From: Endozoicomonas sp965198415
Lineage (GTDB): Bacteria > Pseudomonadota > Gammaproteobacteria > Pseudomonadales > Endozoicomonadaceae
Assembly: GCA_965198415.1 (NCBI GenBank)
Contig: CBDAPN010000012.1
Location: 32,842 to 96,841, forward strand
Direction of reading: 5' to 3'
Length of the DNA stretch: 64,000 nt
Shown here piece after piece: positions 9,711 to 16,880 of this stretch. The translations under genes were made by a program, and so were the position numbers. The notes beneath the pieces are model-generated. The model saw only the letters and a program-made list of their open reading frames with translations, was not told the origin of the DNA and did no database searches. Every line of letters begins with the position of its first letter. The first letter of the stretch is position 1.

Positions 9711-9761
9711 ACCCAAAGGGCATAAACACCCAAAGGGCATAAATACCCAGAGGGCATGAAG
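9711..9761 (+). repeat. 17-bp tandem repeat (three units) with a fourth unit at 10102-10118
   Basis: Three consecutive 17-bp units, ACCCAAAGGGCATAAAC, then ...AAAT, then a variant ACCCAGAGGGCATGAAG, fill 9711-9761. A fourth unit, ACCCAGAGGGCATAAAG, stands alone at 10102-10118, followed by the same GCGAG that follows unit 3. The decayed tnpB fragment lies between units 3 and 4, so the repeats bracket it. Confidence 0.8.
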
Positions 9762-9837
9762 GCGAGGCTTCTGACTTCACAGGCAGCCGCCAAGACCGTA
9801 CTTACGCTTGCCTCCATCAGCAGAGACGGGCAGCCCT

Positions 9838-10020
9838 TCAATCTTTGTCGTGGGTTACTCCACAACCCAAACGTGCAAAGCCATGGTTTTTGAGCATGTT
9901 TTTTACTTCCAGCGTCTCCACAATCACCGCTTGGTTTTCGTCAATGAGCGCTCTGGACAGTTTGTGCTGAAAGTCATTACGGGCAAAGGCTACACGCTCA
10001 TGCGTCTTTTCTACAAGCAA
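9838..10020 (-). pseudogene. IS200/IS605-family TnpB/OrfB fragment
   Basis: A 60-codon minus-strand frame encodes HERVAFARNDFQHKLSRALI, then an ENQAVIVETLEVKNMLKNH segment. This is the central part of IS605-type OrfB/TnpB, including the Glu of the RuvC-II region (normally I-x-x-E-D-L-x-V-x-x-M). A full TnpB is about 370-400 residues, so N- and C-terminal parts are missing and the frame breaks after KNHGFA. No tnpA is present. It is a dead insertion-sequence relic in the gpsA-fabA gap, flanked by 17-bp repeats and, on the right, by a perfect small hairpin. Confidence 0.72.
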
Positions 10021-10055
10021 AAAGCAACGATAATAGCCAGAATACCCCCGATTAG

Positions 10056-10072
10056 AAGCCCGCTACGGGCTT
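10056..10072. repeat. perfect small hairpin beside tnpB relic
   Basis: AAGCCCG-CTA-CGGGCTT forms a 7-bp perfect stem with a three-base loop. Small subterminal hairpins mark the ends of IS200/IS605 elements and this one lies 36 nt from the tnpB fragment, so it may be an element end brought close by an internal deletion. A simple terminator is the alternative; on the plus strand it is followed by ACGCCTTTTAG. Confidence 0.5.
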
Positions 10073-10118
10073 ACGCCTTTTAGCCCTTTAGAGGCGATTG
10101 CACCCAGAGGGCATAAAG

Positions 10119-10559
10119 GCGAGAATTTACGGCGATTTTGCTAACACTTTTAGTCCGCACACCCCGAGGCGCCATTGGTGCACCACCAAACCAACTCAGG
10201 GCTCAACCCGATGAAACCACCGGTATTTCGCCTTATATTGCGATCACCAACAAAGACTCCCGGAACGAAGTCGCCCACTCGGACACTTTTCTTGCTAGCA
10301 AAGCACACACGAGTGTATTACCTTTAACGCTGTCGAGTGATATCACCGCCACGGTTACAGTGAAAATTTGTCGTAAATAATGCGTGTAAACAATACGCCA
10401 ATAACAAAACTGCGAACAATATCATTGCGCCCGGGCCCCGGTTCAGTGTTGTCTTTTTGTTACAGATAGCCCTCCTGCACTATGACAGACTAACAGCAAT
10501 GGTATAGTGCATTCTGAGGAACCATTGCGGAACCATAGTGATGCAAGGCTAATAGTTTT
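10119..10559. other. intergenic region upstream of fabA
   Basis: An 80-codon plus-strand open frame (TTG start, 10138-10380) lies here, with a protein-like end (DITATVTVKICRK) but no recognisable family and no convincing start. It may be the tail of a decayed gene. I see no RNA gene. The part after 10381 should contain the fabA promoter. Confidence 0.35.
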
Positions 10560-10580
10560 AATCAGGGTTTTACCCTGATT
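10560..10580. promoter_or_regulatory. perfect 9-bp dyad in the fabA leader region
   Basis: AATCAGGGT-TTT-ACCCTGATT is a perfect inverted repeat with 9-bp arms and a 3-base loop, 109 nt before the fabA start. It could be an operator (fabA/fabB operons are commonly controlled by FabR- or DesT-type TetR repressors that bind dyads) or an RNA hairpin in the leader. It lacks a trailing T-run, so a simple terminator is less likely. The assignment is inference. Confidence 0.45.
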
Positions 10581-10688
10581 CAACCGCCGTACCGGCAGGG
10601 ATGAAATGGTCAGCAGTGCCGATCATTCCTGGTGTCATTCTGACTTGTTGTCAAGCTGGCGCTGTACCTTCCAGGAACCCAAAAACAA

Positions 10689-11222
10689 ATGAAGCAACCA
10701 TTCAAAGAAGAGTCCTTCGACAAATTCGATAAAGATGATCTTTTGCGCTGTTCGCAGGGAGAGCTTTTTGGCGCCGGCAATGCACAGCTGCCAGCCCCCA
10801 ATATGCTAATGCTTGATCGTATCGTTCGTATTGCAAAAACCGGTGGCACCTACGGCAAAGGTGAGATCATCGCCGAGCTGGACATCAACCCGGATCTCTG
10901 GTTCTTTGCCTGCCACTTCCCCGGCGATCCGGTGATGCCTGGCTGCCTTGGGCTCGACGCCATGTGGCAACTGGTTGGCTTTTATCTCGGCTGGATGGGC
11001 AACCCCGGGCGGGGCCGCGCGCTGGGCAGTGGTGATGTAAAATTTACCGGTCAGATTCTTCCCACTCACAAAAAAGTTACTTACCACATCAACATAAAGC
11101 GTATCATTGCACGCAAACTGGTTCTGGGCATTGCCGATGGCAGCGTCAGTGTTGATGGCCGGGAAATATACACCGCACAAGGATTGCGAGTCGGTCTGTT
11201 CCAGAACACTGATTCCTTCTGA
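10689..11222 (+). CDS. fabA: 3-hydroxydecanoyl-ACP dehydratase/isomerase FabA
   Basis: Bifunctional enzyme that dehydrates 3-hydroxydecanoyl-ACP and isomerises trans-2 to cis-3-decenoyl-ACP, the branch point of anaerobic unsaturated fatty acid synthesis. The 177 residues compare with 172 in E. coli. The active-site His is in FACHFPGDPVMPGCLGLDA (about residues 75-90) and the partner Asp is in the same GLDAMWQ segment; GSGDVKFTGQI follows. fabB starts 62 nt downstream on the same strand, the usual operon. Confidence 0.97.
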   Translation: MKQPFKEESFDKFDKDDLLRCSQGELFGAGNAQLPAPNMLMLDRIVRIAKTGGTYGKGEIIAELDINPDLWFFACHFPGDPVMPGCLGLDAMWQLVGFYLGWMGNPGRGRALGSGDVKFTGQILPTHKKVTYHINIKRIIARKLVLGIADGSVSVDGREIYTAQGLRVGLFQNTDSF

Positions 11223-11284
11223 TGCCCATCAACTGGCATCTGGATACGATTTTTCTGACTTAAAGGCTATTTGGGTTTATATCA

Positions 11285-12502
11285 ATGAAACGTGTTGTAG
11301 TTACAGGGATTGGCGTTACATCCTGCCTGGGCACTTCCCGGGATGAAGTAGCGCAGAGTCTTAAACTTGGGCGCTCCGGCATTCGTTACAACGACAGTTA
11401 TCAGGAGCTCGGTTTTCGCAGCCATGTTTCCGGTACGGTCGACATCGACTTCCAGGATTTTATCGATCGCAAAACCCTGCGCTTTATGGGTAACGCCGCC
11501 GCTTACGCCTACATTGCCATGCAACAGGCAATTAGCGACTCCGGCCTGAGCGAAGCGATGGTCTCCAATCCTCGCACCGGCCTGATCGCCGCTTCTGGCG
11601 GTGCCTCTTCGGAAAACATCGTCGAATCCGCCGATATCATGCGGGAAAAAGGCGTCAAGCGCGTCGGCCCTTACCGGGTCACCCGTACCATGGGCAGCAC
11701 GGTTTCTGCCTGTTTGGCCACGCCGTTCAAAATCAAGGGCGTCAACTACTCCATCACCTCCGCCTGTGCCACCAGCGCCCACTGTATTGGCAACGCCGTT
11801 GAACAGATTCAACTGGGCAAACAAGACATCGTTTTCGCCGGCGGTGGTGAAGAAGAGCACTGGACTCAAACCGGTCTGTTTGACGCCATGGGCGCCCTCA
11901 GCAGCAAACACAACGACACCCCGCAGCAAGCCTCCAGAGCCTACGATGCCAACCGTGACGGCTTTGTCATTGCCGGCGGTGGCGGCATGATTGTGGTGGA
12001 GGAGCTTGAGCACGCCAAAGCTCGCGGTGCCAAAATTTACGCCGAAATAACCGGCTACGGCGCTACGTCTGACGGCTTTGATATGGTTGCCCCATCCGGC
12101 GAAGGCGCTGCACGGTGCATGCGTATGGCAATGGCGACCGTCAAAGAGCCCATCGACTACATCAATACCCACGGCACCAGTACCCCGGTGGGTGATGTGG
12201 CAGAGCTTAAAGCGCTGGTTGAAGTATTTGGTGACCGGATGCCGGTGATCAGTTCCACCAAATCCCTGTCCGGCCACTCGCTCGGAGCGGCGGGCGTGCA
12301 AGAAGCCATTTACTGCCTGCTGATGATGGAGCGCAACTTCATCGCCGCATCGGCCAACATTGAGACCCTTGACGAAGCAGCTGCCAACCTACCGGTCTTG
12401 GTGGGCGATGCCCGGGAACAGACCCTGAACCGGATCATGTCCAACAGCTTTGGCTTTGGTGGTACTAACGCCTGTCTGGTGTTTGAGCGCTATCAAGGGT
12501 AA
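11285..12502 (+). CDS. fabB: 3-oxoacyl-ACP synthase I FabB
   Basis: Beta-ketoacyl-ACP synthase that elongates the cis-3-decenoyl product of FabA. The 405 residues match the family (406 in E. coli). The Cys nucleophile is in SITSACATSAHCIGN (about residue 163), the first active-site His is in NTHGTSTPVGD (about 298) and the second in SLSGHSLGAAG (about 333); the NSFGFGGTNACLVF ending is typical. Together with fabA it gives this organism the type II anaerobic unsaturated fatty acid pathway. Confidence 0.97.
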   Translation: MKRVVVTGIGVTSCLGTSRDEVAQSLKLGRSGIRYNDSYQELGFRSHVSGTVDIDFQDFIDRKTLRFMGNAAAYAYIAMQQAISDSGLSEAMVSNPRTGLIAASGGASSENIVESADIMREKGVKRVGPYRVTRTMGSTVSACLATPFKIKGVNYSITSACATSAHCIGNAVEQIQLGKQDIVFAGGGEEEHWTQTGLFDAMGALSSKHNDTPQQASRAYDANRDGFVIAGGGGMIVVEELEHAKARGAKIYAEITGYGATSDGFDMVAPSGEGAARCMRMAMATVKEPIDYINTHGTSTPVGDVAELKALVEVFGDRMPVISSTKSLSGHSLGAAGVQEAIYCLLMMERNFIAASANIETLDEAAANLPVLVGDAREQTLNRIMSNSFGFGGTNACLVFERYQG

Positions 12503-12576
12503 CCCTGCTGCGGTTGTGCTGGCGAGCCTTTTTAAGACGGGTATCGCTCCAACCAAAACAAGTCATTCCCCCATTC

Positions 12577-12606
12577 GAGCCTCGTTCATCTTCCGGAACG
12601 AGGCTC
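12577..12606. terminator. hairpin between convergent fabB and dinG
   Basis: GAGCCTCGTTC (12577-12587) pairs perfectly over 11 bp with GAACGAGGCTC (12596-12606), loop 8 nt. It lies 75 nt past fabB and 110 nt past dinG, which converge. There is no strong T-run on either side, so it may be a bidirectional block or an RNA-stabilising hairpin rather than a classic terminator. Confidence 0.45.
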
Positions 12607-12716
12607 AACACAATGGCCTGCGCTGAGGCTGTTTTTTCCATAGCCCGCCGCCCGCACAAACGCCACCTTTTGGCAAAAGCTTTCGGGTTGGCAGTTGTGG
12701 TCAGGCTGGAAATTCA

Positions 12717-14891
12717 TCACACAGCCTGCGGCGCTGGCTCAATCACCCGCTGAAAGGGCGGCAATGAGTTTAAAATCATCTGGCCATAACGAGCTTTTAC
12801 CAGTCGTCGATCCAAAATAGTAATGCGGCCGGTATCCTGCTCCGTTCGTAACAGACGACCGCAAGCCTGAACCAGTCGAATCGCAGCATCCGGTACGGTA
12901 ATGTCCATAAACGGGTTACGCCCTTGCGCTTCAAGCCAGTCGGACAACGCCGCTTCCACCGGATCATCTGGCACCGCAAAAGGAATCTTGGCAATCACGA
13001 CGTGTTCGCAATAATGGCCAGGCAGGTCAATACCTTCTGCCAAGCTGGCCAGTCCGAACAGAATACTCACCTCACCGTCGTCTATCCGCTGACGATGCTT
13101 TTTTAGCAACTCCTGTCGTGAATAGTCATCTTGCAGCATGATGCTGTCTTGGCACTGTGCCGGCATGCCGAAATGGACATCTTTCATCTGTCGACGGGAA
13201 GAAAAGAGCACCAATACGCCCTTAGGGCGCTGATCGCTGCCCAGTAAATCCGGTAACAGCTCAATAATTTCAGCGGTATGCTCTTGCGCATTGCGGGGGT
13301 CAAAGGCCATAGCCGGAATCACCAGCGTCGCCGCCTGCTGATGCAGAAACGGACTCGGCACGATTGTGCAATGCGCCTGTGCTGGCACACCGGAGCGCAT
13401 GCGAAAACGCTCAAAGCTGCCCAACGCTGCCAGTGTCGCCGAGGTGACAATGGCGGCATAGGCCGGATTCCACAGGGTTTGCCACAGCGTCATGGCCGAC
13501 ATAATGGGGCTGCTGAACACTTCGAGCTCTTCCCCAAACGTGTTTTCTGACCACTTCAGCCAGCGCGCAGAAGGTGGCTCTCCCGCTGGGTCTTGCACGG
13601 TGTAGGTAAGCCAAAGCTGATAGTGGCTCTCCATACGCATCTGCATCGCGCCAATTTCCGGATAAAGCTGCTCGGCCTGCCAGCGTTCAATACCCGGGAC
13701 ATCGCCGTCCATGGCATCATCGAGCGCTTTGGCCATCTTTTCCAACAGGCCGCTGCATTTGCTGAAACCGGCTTTGAGTTGCTCTGCTTGTTGTCGTAGC
13801 TCATCTGGCACGATTCCCTCAGGAAACCGATACACCGCCACCTGCCCCTCCCCCTGTGCCGTGTAGTTGGGTCGTGGCTCAAACTGGGCAATGCTGTGCA
13901 GCATCTGGCGGGTATGGCCAAGGGAGTTGACGAGCCCATCAAACTCCGGCTGAATGCGCTCTAACAACTCCCCCAACACACCGGGCAGAGTCTGTTGGGT
14001 GAGCACTTTTTGCAGGTGACGCCCGGCTTTTTCCAGCCAAGTGATGGTGCCTTTCACCCGGAACTGACAGGTAAAGTGATCGATGGCTTTATCCGGCAAA
14101 TGATGACCTTCATCAAAGATGTAAATCGTGTCTTTAGGTGGCGGCAAGATGGCTCCGCCACCGAGTGCCAGATCCGCCAGTACCAGGTCATGGTTGGCCA
14201 CCACGACATCGGCACTTTCGAGATCCCCCCGGGCTTTATAAAACGGGCACTGGCGAAAGTAACCACAACGCCGTCCACTGCACTGGGCATGATCGGTGGT
14301 GATGGTGCGCCACTGCTGATCCTCCAGAGCGTCGGGCCAGCTGTCGCGGTCGCCTTCCCAGCTTGAGGTGCTGAACGCTTCAAGCATGCTCTGATAGAGA
14401 GCCAATGACGGCTGATCGGCCGCCTCGGCAAACATATCCATAAACGATGCCGCCGCTTTTTCTTCCTGCAGCAGGCGGTCAAGTTTGCTCAGGCAAGCGT
14501 AGCGTCCGCGCCCTTTGGCCAGAGTGTAGGAGAACTCAAGCCCGGTTTTTACCATGATGTCCGGCAAATCTTTGTTAATGACCTGCTCTTGCAACGTCAC
14601 CGTAGCAGTGGCAATCACTAAGCGCTTATTGGCCGCCTGCGCCATGACCACCGCCGGTAGCACGTAGCCGACGGTTTTGCCGGTACCAGTACCCGCTTCA
14701 ATAACGGTCACAGAAGGCGCAGAGATTCGGCGGCCTTCGCTGTCGGTTTCAACATTACCCAACGCCCGGGCGATCTCTGCAATCATCTGCTTTTGCCCGG
14801 CACGAGCTTTCAGCTCCTTGCTCTGCAAAAAGGCGCTGTACGCTTTTTGGATAATTTTTTTCTGGGGTTCTTCAAGCACTGCGCCAACCAA
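12717..14891 (-). CDS. dinG: ATP-dependent DNA helicase DinG
   Basis: XPD-like superfamily 2 helicase with an iron-sulfur cluster; unwinds D-loops, R-loops and DNA-RNA hybrids 5'-3' and helps replication through transcribed genes. The 724 residues compare with 716 in E. coli. Walker A is EAGTGTGKTVGY (about residue 65-76). Four cluster cysteines appear in RYACLSKL, then CSGRRCGYFRQCPFYKAR. The DExH box reads DEGH (IFDEGHHLPD). The C-terminal helicase motif VI region has QACGRLLRTEQDTGRITILDRR. Transcribed alone and convergent with fabB. Confidence 0.94.
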   Translation of the reverse strand: MVGAVLEEPQKKIIQKAYSAFLQSKELKARAGQKQMIAEIARALGNVETDSEGRRISAPSVTVIEAGTGTGKTVGYVLPAVVMAQAANKRLVIATATVTLQEQVINKDLPDIMVKTGLEFSYTLAKGRGRYACLSKLDRLLQEEKAAASFMDMFAEAADQPSLALYQSMLEAFSTSSWEGDRDSWPDALEDQQWRTITTDHAQCSGRRCGYFRQCPFYKARGDLESADVVVANHDLVLADLALGGGAILPPPKDTIYIFDEGHHLPDKAIDHFTCQFRVKGTITWLEKAGRHLQKVLTQQTLPGVLGELLERIQPEFDGLVNSLGHTRQMLHSIAQFEPRPNYTAQGEGQVAVYRFPEGIVPDELRQQAEQLKAGFSKCSGLLEKMAKALDDAMDGDVPGIERWQAEQLYPEIGAMQMRMESHYQLWLTYTVQDPAGEPPSARWLKWSENTFGEELEVFSSPIMSAMTLWQTLWNPAYAAIVTSATLAALGSFERFRMRSGVPAQAHCTIVPSPFLHQQAATLVIPAMAFDPRNAQEHTAEIIELLPDLLGSDQRPKGVLVLFSSRRQMKDVHFGMPAQCQDSIMLQDDYSRQELLKKHRQRIDDGEVSILFGLASLAEGIDLPGHYCEHVVIAKIPFAVPDDPVEAALSDWLEAQGRNPFMDITVPDAAIRLVQACGRLLRTEQDTGRITILDRRLVKARYGQMILNSLPPFQRVIEPAPQAV

Positions 14892-15019
14892 TAACGTTTA
14901 ATAGCAGAGGGATTGTAGCGAATTTGACCGGGCTTAACAGCGGTAGATGTCACTAAAGCTGTTCTGCGATAATTGAGGCTGCCACAACAAGATAACCACT
15001 CAACGGTGTATTAACTGCC

Positions 15020-15481
15020 ATGCCCAACCTCCCAACTGACTGCCCCTGCGGCTCTAACACTCTGTTTAGCCAGTGTTGCGCACCATTGATCAACGGCGAA
15101 CCCGCGCCGACTGCAGCCGCGCTGATGCGCTCAAGATACACCGCCTATAGCCTGAGCAACACCGGGTACCTTATTCGCACCACCCATCCGCAACAACAGA
15201 GCCGGGTGCGCCAACAACAAGTGTACCAACAAGCAAGCGACACCCTCTGGCAACGGCTGGAAATACTCTCCTGCGACCCCATAGACGAGCAAACCGGCAC
15301 GGTTGAATTTAAGGCTTGGTTCACAGCAAACGGTAAACAGCAGGTTCATCAGGAACACTCCACCTTTTTAAAAGTCGATGGTCGTTGGTTTTTTATCTAT
15401 CCGGGCATGGCATTAACCGTCAGCAGAAACGCCCCCTGCCCTTGTGGCAGCGGCAAAAAATATAAAAAGTGCTGCGCCTAA
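15020..15481 (+). CDS. YchJ family SEC-C motif protein (UPF0225)
   Basis: A 153-residue protein with two zinc-binding SEC-C motifs at the ends (CPCGSNTLFSQCC near residue 10-22 and CPCGSGKKYKKCC at the C-terminus) around the conserved MRSRYTAYSL and TLWQRLEIL blocks of the YchJ family. E. coli YchJ is 152 residues. Function unproven; SEC-C modules bind zinc and resemble the SecA C-terminal tail. The gene is monocistronic by spacing. Confidence 0.9.
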   Translation: MPNLPTDCPCGSNTLFSQCCAPLINGEPAPTAAALMRSRYTAYSLSNTGYLIRTTHPQQQSRVRQQQVYQQASDTLWQRLEILSCDPIDEQTGTVEFKAWFTANGKQQVHQEHSTFLKVDGRWFFIYPGMALTVSRNAPCPCGSGKKYKKCCA

Positions 15482-15720
15482 CTCCCGATTGATGGCTAAG
15501 CGGCTGTTTGGGAAGCGGCTGCCTTCCTGCATTAGAAACCAATAGAAAGCAAAGAATTCTTCCCACAAAGGTGGTACGATAGCTCACCTAAAAAACCGAT
15601 TACTTGAATAAGTGATCACGGCACGGTCCCTAACACCCGGTCAAGAGGTGGAGGGACTAAAGGACAAAACTGCCACTTCAGCAGTTTTCAGATAACAAAC
15701 ACTAAGCAAGGGGATTGACA

Positions 15721-16698
15721 ATGACCATTTTAAAAAAATTGGGATTTGCCATTTTGGGGGCCGGTTTCGCCACCATCGCCACCACCGCTACCGCAACTAC
15801 TAATCAGCAGTTTGTCACCATCGGCACCGGTGGTGTAACGGGCGTTTATTATCCAACGGGAGGCGCCATCTGTCGTCTGGTTAACAAAGGGCGTAAAACA
15901 CACGGCATTCGCTGCTCTGTTGAAAGCACCGGCGGTTCCATTTACAACCTGAACACCATTGCCGCCAAAGAGCTGGACATGGGTATCGTGCAATCGGACT
16001 GGCAGTTCCATGCCTACCGCGGCACCAGCGCTTTTACCAAACAAGGAGCCAACAAGAATCTGCGCGCTATCTTTTCTGTGCACCCAGAAGCCTTCACCAT
16101 CCTGGCCAGAAAAGACGCCGGCATCACCCGCTTTGAAGACCTCAAAGGCAAGCGTGTCAACATTGGTAACCCAGGCTCCGGCCAGCGCGGCACCATGGAG
16201 CAGCTGATGAATGAGTACGGCTGGACCAACAGCGCCTTCTCGCTGGTGTCGGAACTGAAAGCCGCAGAGCACGCTAAAGCCCTGTGCGACAACAAAATTG
16301 ACGCCTTTGTTTACACCGTTGGCCACCCCTCCGGCTCCTTCAAAGAAGCCACCACCTCTTGCGACACTGTTGTGGTATCCATCACTGGCGATAAAGTGCA
16401 GCAGCTGATCAAGAAAAACCCTTACTACCGCACAGCCACTGTTCCCGGCGGCATGTACAAAGGCAACGATAAAGACGTGCAAACCTTTGGTGTAGCAGCC
16501 ACTTTCGTTTCGTCCACCGACGCCAGCGAAGAGGCGGTGTATCAGGTGACCAAAGCCGTCTTTGAAGATTTGACCTCCTTTAAAAAACTGCACCAGGCTT
16601 TTGGCACCCTGAAGAAAGAAGAGATGATTTCCGACGGTCTGAGCATTCCACTGCATGAAGGCGCCAAGCGTTACTACAAAGAAGCTGGGCTGCTTTAA
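15721..16698 (+). CDS. TAXI family TRAP transporter substrate-binding protein
   Basis: Periplasmic binding subunit of a TRAP transporter. The ATG at 15721 is preferred because AAGGGG lies 7-12 nt upstream; a TTG six bases earlier is less likely. The protein has a signal peptide of about 25 residues (basic ILKKLG, hydrophobic core, ATATT end). It then shows the TAXI hallmark FVTIGTGGVTGVYYPTGGAI, a VESTGGSIYN motif and DLKGKRVNIGNPGSGQRGT. Known TAXI substrates include glutamate/glutamine and other carboxylates; the ligand here is not identifiable. The fused permease gene follows 182 nt downstream. Confidence 0.94.
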   Translation: MTILKKLGFAILGAGFATIATTATATTNQQFVTIGTGGVTGVYYPTGGAICRLVNKGRKTHGIRCSVESTGGSIYNLNTIAAKELDMGIVQSDWQFHAYRGTSAFTKQGANKNLRAIFSVHPEAFTILARKDAGITRFEDLKGKRVNIGNPGSGQRGTMEQLMNEYGWTNSAFSLVSELKAAEHAKALCDNKIDAFVYTVGHPSGSFKEATTSCDTVVVSITGDKVQQLIKKNPYYRTATVPGGMYKGNDKDVQTFGVAATFVSSTDASEEAVYQVTKAVFEDLTSFKKLHQAFGTLKKEEMISDGLSIPLHEGAKRYYKEAGLL

Positions 16699-16880
16699 TC
16701 ACTTGCTCCCTTGTCAACCGGTGCATGGACAGCTTGCCCATGCACCCCCTTGCCGCCCGACCTGAAACTGGCGGCACTCTTTCCTGATGTCAGCCATCAA
16801 TTACAGCTATCTATTTAAAGCAGCTAATGCACCCAATTAACCGACTCACAGGAAGAGCGCATTGATAACACAGGTACTTT

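Noticed and set aside
11282..12301. 339-codon frame opposite fabB
   Set aside because: Antisense shadow; fabB has full family signatures on the plus strand.
15730..16656. 308-codon frame opposite the TAXI binding protein
   Set aside because: Antisense shadow; composition (Gly/Phe/Val-rich) reflects complementary codons.
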